Shown here piece by piece: positions 8,701 to 15,997 of a DNA stretch of 64,000 nt (positions are counted from its first letter, which is position 1; every line of letters begins with the position of its first letter). A program made the translations under genes and the position numbers. Under the pieces are notes generated by a model. That model ran no database searches and was not told where the DNA came from. It saw only the letters and a program-made list of their open reading frames with translations. This DNA comes from Sphingobacterium sp. ML3W (lineage in GTDB: Bacteria > Bacteroidota > Bacteroidia > Sphingobacteriales > Sphingobacteriaceae). The stretch covers positions 4,526,001-4,590,000 of the forward strand of contig NZ_CP107036.1 of the NCBI RefSeq assembly GCF_029542085.1, written 5' to 3'.

Positions 8701-9329
8701 AATCGTTCTCCTTCCTCTTTAGATGAAATGGGAAAGCGGGCATCCAACAGGTTCATTCCAGTTATCGTACGTATTGCTCCGTCCTCGTTAATCCACACAT
8801 ACATAGGGTATGCAAATGAATCAAACAGATCATACAGGTAGCTATCATAAATAATAGATTCAAAGTCGTCCATTCCAAAATCCCTGTATCTTTCCATTCT
8901 ATAGAATTTTTTGAACGCTTCGATATTGTCCCAGTTTGGAAGGTTATTGACCATTATTACGTTTAGACGATCTTTGTATTTTTTTTTCGCTTTTGCGATT
9001 TCCTTCTGATCAAGTAAGCAGCTCCTGCAGCCTAAGTACCAAAAATCCAACACTAATATTTTTCCCTTATATTTTTCCAGTGTTGCTGAGACAGTATCTC
9101 CATTACGAAAGAAGAGATGTTTGCGAGTCCAAAAGTCCTTAGGCACATCATTGCCTACACGCAACACCACTTTTTTAGGCTTAGGCCCATCGGCCCCGCT
9201 GTCCTTGCGGGGCGTTTGAGCCGATAAACTAAACATAGAAACTAAGCATAGGATAGATAGTAGGGCACTATACAGTTTGATTGTCTTCGGATTGGGCAAG
9301 ACCTCTCCTGCCCCAAAAATATTTCTCAT
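8697..9329 (-). CDS. TlpA-like thioredoxin-fold periplasmic protein
   Basis: A 210-residue protein with a signal-like hydrophobic segment (LYSALLSILCLVSMFSLSAQ, about residues 20-40) preceded by an unusually long polar N-terminus. A redoxin/AhpC-TSA domain follows: ILVLDFWYLGCRSCLLDQKE carries a CxxC-type active site (Cys-Arg-Ser-Cys), and the later segment YPMYVWINEDGAIRTITG holds the cis-proline region. It is shorter than the usual 350-450-residue TlpA proteins of SusCD operons because it lacks the large N-terminal DUF4369-type domain. It is the first gene of the susC-susD operon and overlaps susC by 4 bp. It probably serves thiol chemistry in the periplasm for the imported substrate or for folding. 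Confidence 0.85.
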   Translation of the reverse strand: MRNIFGAGEVLPNPKTIKLYSALLSILCLVSMFSLSAQTPRKDSGADGPKPKKVVLRVGNDVPKDFWTRKHLFFRNGDTVSATLEKYKGKILVLDFWYLGCRSCLLDQKEIAKAKKKYKDRLNVIMVNNLPNWDNIEAFKKFYRMERYRDFGMDDFESIIYDSYLYDLFDSFAYPMYVWINEDGAIRTITGMNLLDARFPISSKEEGERL

Positions 9330-9345
9330 TTTTTAGGTGTTTAAA

Positions 9346-9422
9346 GAGTGACCAAAACACATCGCTTCCCCTTCCGAGTTAAATCAGTTTTTCCAGGTTC
9401 CTAAGCCTTGCTTAGGTCACTC
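9346..9422 (-). promoter_or_regulatory. Structured leader of the tlpA-susC-susD operon
   Basis: In the minus-strand RNA, GAGTGACC (9422-9415) can pair with GGTCACTC (9353-9346), closing a 77-nt element. A perfect 7-bp hairpin, CCTAAGC/GCTTAGG, lies at 9416-9400 and shares two bases with the closing stem. The 3' strand of the closing stem can alternatively sit in the loop of a GTGTTT/AAACAC hairpin ending 10 nt before the ATG at 9329. Two exclusive folds next to a start codon suggest a regulatory leader. I could not match it to a known riboswitch class. Confidence 0.4.
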
Positions 9423-9914
9423 CAGTAAATAATAGAACTATTAATAGGTTCTCAGATGCGGTGCAAGACAGTTACATGTGAATAGATATAGACGATACCG
9501 CATAAGTTAGAAAATGAAAAACCGACCTTTCTTATAGAAAATCTATATTTATTTTTTAGAATCTTTGCTTATGATTTGCAAAATCCGTACTTTTAAGCTG
9601 CTAAAAATAAAAGAAACAGGGATAGCGCAATTGTCGGGCATTGATCTTGAAAAAAACAGGTCGGTAAAACCAACAATGTTAATGCAATAAGCAGGCCTTA
9701 CAGGCTTTTTTACGCGCATTCCGGCACCATATGGTATCGGTCATTGTTGATTTTAAGCTCTTTGATACTACCCCGGAGGGCAATATTTATTCTTGATCAA
9801 CAGGATTACTGCATGCTGCCGACTAGGATACTTGATCTGTCGTTGCGATGATGAACGTGTTCTTGACTCTAGCTGTTTCATAATTTAATAGCTGGGTTAT
9901 TAAAAAGAGTCTCG
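9423..9914. other. Non-coding stretch with no recognised feature
   Basis: About 490 bp between the operon leader and the small RNA. It is AT-rich, has stops in all frames and no match to the TAnnTTTG -7 box on the minus strand where the tlpA promoter would be expected. I see no gene in it. Confidence 0.5.
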
Positions 9915-10031
9915 TGGGAAAGAAAAGGAAGCTCCTCTAAAATATAGAAGAGGTAAGCTCCACTACTATCCACTGAGCACGGGCACGGCAAAGAGCCTAA
10001 ACACAGCTTCAAATAGGGAGCTTACCCCTAC
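9915..10031 (-). ncRNA. Candidate independent small RNA (possibly 6S-Flavo-like)
   Basis: The minus strand has a near-consensus promoter immediately upstream and no reading frame. The predicted RNA starts at about 10031. It is closed by a perfect 10-bp helix: GGTAAGCTCC (10026-10017) with GGAGCTTACC (9961-9952). Inside is a 55-nt internal region holding a small GGC-TCTTT-GCC hairpin and a CTAT/ATAG pairing. After the closing helix comes a CCTCT/AGAGG hairpin (9953-9934) and a pyrimidine-rich tail, a plausible terminator. A length near 110 nt and the layout of terminal stem, open middle and small apical stem recall the 6S-Flavo class of Bacteroidota. That class assignment is a guess; the promoter and the stem are directly visible. 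Confidence 0.5.
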
Positions 10032-10037
10032 TTGTTG

Positions 10038-10068
10038 TAAAGATACAAAAAGTGTGGGGGTGCGCAAA
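10038..10068 (-). promoter_or_regulatory. Promoter of the small RNA
   Basis: On the minus strand TTTG (10068-10065) is followed after exactly 19 bp by TATCTTTA (10045-10038). This matches the Bacteroidota sigma-ABfr consensus TTTG-N19-TAnnTTTG at all but the last base. Transcription would start at about 10031. Confidence 0.65.
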
Positions 10069-10196
10069 CCCTACGTCCCGTGTCATTTGAAATTTGCCGT
10101 TTCGTGCTCGAGACTTAATCAGACTAACTGATTGCATAACAAATATACAAAGGTTTAAATTAAAAAACAAGAAAATCCTCGTTTTTAAAAATTAAT

Positions 10197-10697
10197 ATGA
10201 TAAAACTTGATTACAAACTTTACAACACTATTTCATTTCGTTCTTTTTTAAAAGGCTACATAAATGAAAAATATAAAAATCTCCCAGTACTCTCTCAGAA
10301 AATGGAGGCCATAGACTGGCTTTTGGAAAAGGAAACTGCAAAATTAACTGCGAAAACTTTTTTTAACGTTATAAGATCCTTAGAGTTAGATTTAAAAACA
10401 ATTTGCGATCTATTCTTTAAGACGATTCCATCAATCAAACTAAAATCTATTAAATCTTCAAAAAACAAACTAGAAGACTTATTGGGATCCTATTTTAATT
10501 CTAAACTAGAACTGGTGACAGCTTCTGGAATTAAGGAAACGACTTTAAACGAATTATTTGATAATAAGTTTGACCGATTATATGCATACGAAGCTTGCGC
10601 AATTGCTATATCATTTGGAATTGAACCAGCAGTTCTCTTCGACTATTTCTACGGTGATGGTCCACGTCCAATCATTGGAATCATACCTTCCAAGTAA
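10197..10697 (+). CDS. Orphan 166-residue protein of unknown function
   Basis: I do not recognise this protein. It is Lys/Leu/Ile-rich and mostly helical in appearance, with no signal peptide or membrane segment. The segment SGIKETTLNELFDNKFDRLYAYEACAIAISFGI (about residues 109-142) has the look of a helix-turn-helix of the Cro type, in which an alternative DNA- or protein-binding role is possible, but the match is weak. The stretch is more AT-rich than the flanking genes. It is monocistronic: a terminator hairpin follows at 10805-10832. A possible start RBS is not obvious, which is ordinary in Bacteroidota. Confidence 0.7.
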   Translation: MIKLDYKLYNTISFRSFLKGYINEKYKNLPVLSQKMEAIDWLLEKETAKLTAKTFFNVIRSLELDLKTICDLFFKTIPSIKLKSIKSSKNKLEDLLGSYFNSKLELVTASGIKETTLNELFDNKFDRLYAYEACAIAISFGIEPAVLFDYFYGDGPRPIIGIIPSK

Positions 10698-10804
10698 ACT
10701 AAGTGATGAATAAACATTAACCAAAAACAAATTTCAAAAACTTTGATATTAAATTTCTTATTACTATATTAGTAATGCCGGTTAAAGTAAAACCAACTCT
10801 AACT

Positions 10805-10832
10805 AAGCCTCCTGAGTTACATCTGGAGGCTT
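10805..10832 (+). terminator. Rho-independent-type terminator after the orphan gene
   Basis: AAGCCTCC (10805-10812) pairs with GGAGGCTT (10825-10832) around a 12-nt loop and is followed by TATTTTAA. It lies about 110 bp downstream of the orphan gene stop. Confidence 0.7.
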
Positions 10833-10896
10833 TATTTTAAATCATCCTTGAATTTCAATAAAATACTTTTCATAAAATTAGGTTAATAAAAAAGGT

Positions 10897-10930
10897 AACT
10901 CCCCTATCATCGGGCGATGCAAGGGGAGTT
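10897..10930. repeat. Imperfect palindrome, copy A, acting as a terminator
   Basis: AACTCCCC at the left pairs with GGGGAGTT at the right, with an inner CATCG/CGATG-type pairing. It is followed by seven T on the plus strand and by ACCTTTTTTATT on the minus strand, so it can terminate in both directions. A 35-nt relative in opposite orientation lies at 12066-12100. Confidence 0.7.
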
Positions 10931-10955
10931 TTTTTATATTAAAGGGCCTATTGAT

Positions 10956-11864
10956 TTAAAACCTAATTGTAATGGGAATAGACTTAAAGGTACTCATGTT
11001 AAAAGTTGTATTTTTATATAAAATAACAAGATTGTACTGAGCAGATTGCCATTGTCTGTCGCCGGCAATTTGACTACCCAAGCCATCTTTCTCCGCACCG
11101 ATAATAATATCGTCACCACTGAGTGCTCCATCGACCAACTTATACGTATTGACTTTAGATGCTGGCCCCAAATCCTTATGCTCCACCTTAGATATAATGA
11201 TTGCCTTTGTCAAGTCAAGTTTATCTATGGTTTCAGGAAAATAATTCAGCGTTCGTTTGATCAATGCTGTATATAAGATACCATCACCTTGTATCTGCTT
11301 AATCTGTGCCCGGGCTGTAAACTTATCCCCTTTTTTGAAAAGTAAGGGGTTTTCGACATAGGTATTCATATAATAGATCATCTCGTCATTTCGGGAGAAA
11401 ATATCACGGTCTACGATAGGATCGACAGGCATATTAGCCGCATCGAAGATCTGAAAATCATCCTTTAGTTCCAGCTTCGATCCGTTTTCGTCATTTACAA
11501 TGAAGAAAAAATCAAATTTACCCTCGGGTGCTTCCAATGGAATGGTAAAATGCTTATGTACATTGGCATTTTTTAGTCCTTTAAACTCATTCCATGCAAT
11601 TTCCATCTTCCATGATGAGGTATAGGTCTCCCCAGCCTTTGGTAAAATCTTGATTTGAACAGATTCGATTTTGTCTCCAGCAAGGAGATCCGCATTAAAA
11701 TGGAAATCTCGTCCTCTGATCGCCTGCTTATTATTTGCATAACCGATTTCTACATTTTCAGTCTTTGGCTGAGTAACCTCGGGCACTTCCCCATCCTTTT
11801 TGCAGGATATAAATAGCCCTGCTGTGAACATAAATGCCAAGATAATTTTTATTGGTCTGATCAT
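10956..11864 (-). CDS. DUF4625-type lipoprotein
   Basis: A 302-residue lipoprotein when started at the ATG at 11864; an upstream in-frame ATG would add eight residues before the signal. The signal MIRPIKIILAFMFTAGLFISC ends in a lipobox with Cys at about 21. The next hundred residues contain GRDFHFNADLLAGDKIESVQ, HKHFTIPLEAPEGKFDFFF and VNDENGSKLELKDDFQIFD, the pattern of the DUF4625 immunoglobulin-like domain with its conserved histidines. The C-terminal 150 residues are unfamiliar. Proteins with this domain are often found with metal- or TonB-linked functions, so a role in metal handling at the envelope is possible but unproven. The gene has its own promoter with two operator dyads. Confidence 0.8.
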   Translation of the reverse strand: MIRPIKIILAFMFTAGLFISCKKDGEVPEVTQPKTENVEIGYANNKQAIRGRDFHFNADLLAGDKIESVQIKILPKAGETYTSSWKMEIAWNEFKGLKNANVHKHFTIPLEAPEGKFDFFFIVNDENGSKLELKDDFQIFDAANMPVDPIVDRDIFSRNDEMIYYMNTYVENPLLFKKGDKFTARAQIKQIQGDGILYTALIKRTLNYFPETIDKLDLTKAIIISKVEHKDLGPASKVNTYKLVDGALSGDDIIIGAEKDGLGSQIAGDRQWQSAQYNLVILYKNTTFNMSTFKSIPITIRF

Positions 11865-11883
11865 ATGGTATTGTTTTTTTAAA

Positions 11884-11936
11884 TGCAATATGGTTGCAAA
11901 TATAATAAATATATAATCAAAAGCAATACAGTTGCA
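11884..11936 (-). promoter_or_regulatory. Promoter with two TGCAA-N5-TTGCA operator dyads
   Basis: On the minus strand TTG (11926-11924) and TATATTTG (11904-11897) are 19 bp apart, an ideal Bacteroidota promoter for the DUF4625 gene 33 bp away. Two related dyads overlap it: TGCAA-TATGG-TTGCA at 11884-11898 over the -7 box and start site, and AGCAA-TACAG-TTGCA at 11922-11936 over the -33 box. Their centres are 38 bp apart. This layout fits repression by a dimeric regulator, perhaps of the Fur/Zur type; the regulator is not in the window. Confidence 0.6.
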
Positions 11937-12065
11937 TTAATAGAGGCTAATCCGATACCTTAACTTTGATTTGCAGTATCCAAACATTATCACAAAAAAG
12001 CGGACGAAATTACTACTATCCGATATTTCTTATCACAAGAAAACACTTTTCTATCCATAATAGAT

Positions 12066-12100
12066 AACTCCTCTTCACATCGACCGATGATAAGGGGGTG
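12066..12100. repeat. Imperfect palindrome, copy B
   Basis: This segment shares the skeleton AACTCC-n-CTT ... CATCG-n-CCGATGATA ... GGGG with copy A read on the minus strand. It lies about 50 bp past the end of the DUF1579 gene. A second hairpin of GGGGG/CCCCC overlaps its right end (12093-12111). Together they probably end minus-strand transcription. Confidence 0.5.
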
Positions 12101-12151
12101 TTGACCGCCCCCGCTGAACCTTAATTAGCGAATATTTGTTGATGCTTTGCG

Positions 12152-12616
12152 TTAAACAGGCGAATAATTTGCATTAACGGCTAGGAATTCTTCACCATTT
12201 GGCGAGACATTGTACATTTTTATCTGAAGGCTATTATCAGTAGGTAATGGAATGTCAATTCGCCAACCCCAATCGGGATTATCATGTACTTCATAAGTGC
12301 CCCTTAAAGAAATATCTCCCACCTCATTCATTGTACCATAACAGTTCATGATCTTTCGACCCATGCCCCATGAGTCAATCCATGATGCTGTAACTTCGGA
12401 TTGTTCATTGTTGTTACCCACTAATAGCATCCCTTCTTGCGCCACTCCTTCATGATGCCAATCATAAGTAAGCTTCAAAAATTTGCTATTAGCAACGGCT
12501 TTTATAGCTAAGTTTGATATCGAATCAAAGTTAGGATCAGGCAACCAGCTTAGGATCAACCGATGGTTGCCTTTCCAAAGTCCAATGTATTTATTATTTA
12601 CATCTATTAGCTTCAT
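12152..12616 (-). CDS. DUF1579-like protein
   Basis: A 154-residue cytoplasmic protein. It begins MKLIDVNNKYIGLWKGNHRLI and contains LTYDWHHEGVAQEGMLLVG and TASWIDSWGMGRKIMNCYG, then SLRGTYEVHDNPDWGWRID. This is the lipocalin-like barrel pattern of the DUF1579 family: a YxWxxxGxxQxG strand, an xxWxDSW strand and a late GWRI strand. The ATG at 12616 is preferred to a TTG further upstream. It lies 39 bp after the DinB gene in the same direction, so the two are probably co-transcribed. The activity of the family is unknown. Confidence 0.75.
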   Translation of the reverse strand: MKLIDVNNKYIGLWKGNHRLILSWLPDPNFDSISNLAIKAVANSKFLKLTYDWHHEGVAQEGMLLVGNNNEQSEVTASWIDSWGMGRKIMNCYGTMNEVGDISLRGTYEVHDNPDWGWRIDIPLPTDNSLQIKMYNVSPNGEEFLAVNANYSPV

Positions 12617-12655
12617 AATTATTTCCGTTATCTCCAAATTAGCTCCGGAGTATCG

Positions 12656-13156
12656 CTATTTTTGCTGCCGCATCACATTCCAAAAATTATAATCCAACAT
12701 GGGTGCTTTTAAAACGCCTACATTGTGCCCAATAGTAACTATTTGCCCGCGATGGTAGGTTGTGTGGATTAATAAATGCTGGAGGTACTCATACTTGGGG
12801 AAGTTTGACGAAAACCATTGGGATTCTATTAAATAGGGTTCGCTCATCGCTTCAGTATTTTCCTTTACATACGCCGCCAAAAGCTTTGCCTCATTGACCA
12901 AGTTGGCCATTTCTTTTTCGATATCCACCGTTTTGGCGATGTATTCAAAACTTGGTATTGGCGTTTCACGGATCATCGAGGACCAGTACAATTGAGTATC
13001 ACTAATATGTTTCAGTGTTTTTGCAATGCTACTAAAACTGGATGGACATTCCTTCTGCAACAATTCATGGGAGTAGTTTTTCAGCCAACCGACCAATTGC
13101 TCCACAACCCAAACGTTGTATTCAACGCTGTTTGTCATTGATGTATTTAAACTCAT
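12656..13156 (-). CDS. DinB-family putative metal-dependent hydrolase
   Basis: A 166-residue four-helix-bundle protein. It has the three-histidine metal site of DinB/YfiT proteins: His in KTLKHISDTQLYW (about residue 49) and the pair in LLIHTTYHRGQIV (about residues 131 and 135). Members bind a divalent metal, and some act as thiol transferases or hydrolases. The length is typical. The DUF1579 gene follows. No promoter box of the TAnnTTTG form was found directly upstream. Confidence 0.85.
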   Translation of the reverse strand: MSLNTSMTNSVEYNVWVVEQLVGWLKNYSHELLQKECPSSFSSIAKTLKHISDTQLYWSSMIRETPIPSFEYIAKTVDIEKEMANLVNEAKLLAAYVKENTEAMSEPYLIESQWFSSNFPKYEYLQHLLIHTTYHRGQIVTIGHNVGVLKAPMLDYNFWNVMRQQK

Positions 13157-13391
13157 GGCATTCTTATTTTTTTAAATCAATAAAACTTACAAATTAGGAT
13201 GAATTCTACTTTCTTCAAGAAGAAGGGCATTTCTTCAGAAGCTTGGTTATTTCTTCTATTAAATATAGTAAATATTTTGACTTAAAGTTCTACTATTTAG
13301 ATATTTCCATAGACTGGAAATAAGCAATTGGGAAAGCCACAGCTCTGGCAATTTAATATGCCGCCAGCCAAATTGACAAGCCTCTCTGAAA

Positions 13392-13529
13392 TTATTCCGA
13401 ACACCGAAAAGTATTCCACAGTCCACCAACTTTGACCATACCCGTGCAGATCTCTCCTGCGGCGAAAACTCATGGAAAATAATGGTATGGTCTGTAAAGC
13501 GATACCTTCTCAAATGTATTGCTGCATGC
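13392..13529 (-). pseudogene. 3' remnant of a second copy of the secreted-protein gene at 15.3-15.9 kb
   Basis: The minus strand here encodes IHLRRYRFTDHTIIFHEFSP and then QERSARVWSKL, matching IHVRKCPGSGHTIIFHQFSP and QQRTALVWTKL at the C-terminus of the gene ending at 15288. After a one-base shift the fragment continues LWNTFRCSE and a stop, against LWDNFRCSE and a stop in the intact gene. Upstream of about 13529 the similarity ends. So this is the last 45 codons of a duplicated gene with a frameshift, not a functional gene. The open frame that runs through the fragment past the frameshift is not meaningful. Confidence 0.85.
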
Positions 13530-13650
13530 AGCTAAAAATCTTGGAAGACAAACAGCTGTAATCATATCTATAACACAAGTAAAATTTTAGAAAAGTTATA
13601 AACATAATTATAACTCTATCTATATTTAACTTTATTTACTTTTACATCAA

Positions 13651-14529
13651 AATATTGATCTATACTGTACAGGGAGCAATGCAGAACTGCTCTCTGGCGA
13701 TATTGCGGGAAAATTGAGTGGTCCTTTTATAGAAATAAGTGTCTACAGCCTTACCTATAACGAATTCTTGCAGTTCCAAAATTTGGAAGATTCACAAGGC
13801 ACGTTGTTAAAATATTTAAAATACGGTGGATTACCTTACTTAAAACATCTGCCTTTAGAGGATGAGATTGTCTTTGAATATTTAAAAAACATCTATTCAA
13901 CTATTGTATTTCGAGATATTATTAATAGGTATTCCATTAGAAATACCATCTTCTTAGAGCAGCTTGTATTTTTTCTAGCCTCTAACACCGGAAGCCTATT
14001 TTCCGCAAAAAAGATTAGCGATTTTTTGAAATCGCAACAGATCAATATGGCTCCAAATCAAGTTCAAGTTTACATCAAGCATTTAATAAATGTCTTTTTA
14101 ATTCATCAAGTAAAGCGATATGACATTGAAGGAAAACGCCTCTTTGAAATCGGTGAGAAGTATTACTTTGAGAATCTAGGTATTCGTAACGCACTTTGGG
14201 GATATCGGCTACAAGACATGGGAAAACTAATGGAAAATATTGTTCACAATCATTTACTGGCTGAAGGTTACACCGTCCAAATTGGTATTTTATCTTCCTA
14301 TGAAATTGATTTTATCGCGGAAAAAAATGGTGAAAAATTATACCTTCAAGTAGCCCTATCACTTTTGGAGGAAAAAACTATAGAACGGGAATTTGGCAAC
14401 CTACAAAAAATCAACGATAATTACCCAAAGATGGTCATTACCATGGATTCGTTTACAGGAAACACCATTGACGGAATTTTAGCCGTAGACCTACGAAGTT
14501 TTCTAACTAACCGATGGAGAAAATACTGA
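13651..14529 (+). pseudogene. 5'-truncated AAA/DUF4143 ATPase
   Basis: The frame is open from before 13651. It reads YCTGSNAELLSGDIAGKLSG and then PFIEISVYSLTYNEFLQF, matching the post-Walker part of the AAA_14/DUF4143 family (sensor-like TGSN, then the IEI-x-V-x-L segment). The rest contains the DUF4143 domain, including LKYGGLPYL, VFRDIINRYSIRN and KLMENIVHNHLLAEGY, and the nuclease-like end YEIDFIAEKNGEKLYLQV. The N-terminal Walker A and B part is missing, and no in-frame ATG is present before 13738. It is therefore a remnant. The C-terminal PD-(D/E)xK-like half is still intact, so a shortened protein cannot be fully excluded. Confidence 0.8.
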
Positions 14530-14674
14530 AGGAAAAATGTTAAAATCGGTACGGTTTTCCATAGCTCTCGAAGTGAATCAATAATTCATTCGGTAAATAA
14601 AAAATATATCCAATAATCAGAATCCTTTTGTATCTTTAATAAGCAACTCAATTATTCATCTAATACAAAGAAAC

Positions 14675-15196
14675 ATGTTCAAAAGATTATCTTTATTTAG
14701 TATTCTGATCTTGGGTATAACCACAAATTCTTTAGCACAGCAAGATTGCCAAGAAATAAAGGCTACATTGGAGAAAACCAAAGCTGAAAATGAATACCTA
14801 AAAAACTCATTAAAAATTGGCAAAGCAATCAATGACGTTACGACGGATAATATTCTTTTTAAATTAACAAAAGTCGAAGGGGATTCAAAGGCTCAGACTG
14901 TTACATGTACTATTGTTCTGACTACCTCGGCAGCCAACTGGTATATCAATTCAGACGTTAGGTCAATTATAGATATTGATGGCAATGAATATCGTTTAAA
15001 ATCATTCACCAATGGTGCTTCAGATTACCTAACAGCCATTCAACTGAATACGGATGTACCTATAAAATGCACCTATACGTTCGAAGGGATACTTCCGGCC
15101 GTGAAAATGATCAAATTATTTAAATTCGGTTATTCGCATTCGGCGGGAGAACCCTATTTTGTAGACTTTAAAGATATTTCAATTGACTGGAAATAA
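14675..15196 (+). CDS. Secreted protein of unknown function
   Basis: A 173-residue product. A signal peptide (MFKRLSLFSILILGITTNSLA, cleaved about residue 21) is followed by a short helical, probably coiled-coil segment (CQEIKATLEKTKAENEYLKNS). A beta-rich domain follows that has strands ending FKLTKVEGDSKAQTVTCTIV, and the last residues read YFVDFKDISIDWK. I do not recognise the family; small periplasmic proteins with this coil-plus-beta layout occur in Bacteroidota. A TATCTTTA box (14631-14638) 36 bp before the ATG is a possible -7 element, but without a clear -33. Confidence 0.75.
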   Translation: MFKRLSLFSILILGITTNSLAQQDCQEIKATLEKTKAENEYLKNSLKIGKAINDVTTDNILFKLTKVEGDSKAQTVTCTIVLTTSAANWYINSDVRSIIDIDGNEYRLKSFTNGASDYLTAIQLNTDVPIKCTYTFEGILPAVKMIKLFKFGYSHSAGEPYFVDFKDISIDWK

Positions 15197-15287
15197 CCGA
15201 TCACGAAAGTCATATACTGAGGTTTAGGCTTTCCATTTATCAATGCAAAATGATGTTTTAGACATCGTGTCGAATAATAAAACAGAG

Positions 15288-15908
15288 CTATTCAGAACAA
15301 CGAAAGTTGTCCCATAATCCATTTAGCTTTGTCCACACAAGAGCAGTTCGCTGCTGGGGTGAAAACTGATGAAAAATAATTGTGTGGCCACTACCGGGAC
15401 ACTTTCTCACATGTATTGTTGACTGTAATGTGATAGGCTGCTTGCCCATATAGTCCACCATTTGAATTGTACCGATAAAGGTCAATTCATCTTCTCCCTG
15501 AGGCTGGGCTAATTTCTTGAATTTTGCCTTGGTTTTCTTGATCAGCTCCTTTGGCAGGGCGCGCTTTTCTATGTTACGATGCACAAGTCCATCGAAATAC
15601 ATAGACAGATTATTTTCAATTGTTTTTGAATCGAGTACCTGCTGGCCTTCTACATACCACAAGAAAGCATAAGACCAGTACTCATCACTCTGAGGCTTGC
15701 TCCATCCGGTCGTAAAGCGAACATCTTCTACACCTTTATAGGGAATTTTAGCTGCAAAGTCTACGGGTATCGTAAACCGCTCTATTCCCCATCCATCAAG
15801 GCTAAGATCATAAGGAGCTCGCCAAGCTACTGGATCGAATTTTTCTTGTGCTTGTAGGCCTAAATTGATGGCCAAAGCAAAAATTAATAAAAAGAAACGC
15901 CTTATCAT
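15288..15908 (-). CDS. Secreted protein of unknown function, intact copy
   Basis: A 206-residue protein with a signal peptide (MIRRFFLLIFALAINLGLQA). The mature part starts QEKFDPVAWRAPYDLSLDGW. It is rich in aromatic residues (WSYAFLWYVEGQ) and ends with GHTIIFHQFSPQQRTALVW and FRCSE. No catalytic motif stands out. The family seems restricted to Bacteroidota, as far as I can judge. A broken 3' copy lies 1.8 kb away at 13392-13529, which shows a past duplication. It is single in its transcript; the neighbours suggest no pathway. Confidence 0.75.
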   Translation of the reverse strand: MIRRFFLLIFALAINLGLQAQEKFDPVAWRAPYDLSLDGWGIERFTIPVDFAAKIPYKGVEDVRFTTGWSKPQSDEYWSYAFLWYVEGQQVLDSKTIENNLSMYFDGLVHRNIEKRALPKELIKKTKAKFKKLAQPQGEDELTFIGTIQMVDYMGKQPITLQSTIHVRKCPGSGHTIIFHQFSPQQRTALVWTKLNGLWDNFRCSE

Positions 15909-15997
15909 AATTGACTCATTTATTGCCGGTTATGCTAAGGTAACAATAAATATTTATCCGAGCGTGGATAATTTTACAAAACCAAAAAATAAAAGCA

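Noticed and set aside
9915..10031. Signal recognition particle RNA as an identity for the small RNA
   Set aside because: The stable GGAA-type tetraloop with its conserved flanks, which every SRP RNA carries, is absent.
13259..13513. An 84-codon reading frame as a gene of its own
   Set aside because: Its first part is the frameshifted end of a duplicated gene, and after the shift the residues have no similarity to anything in the intact copy.
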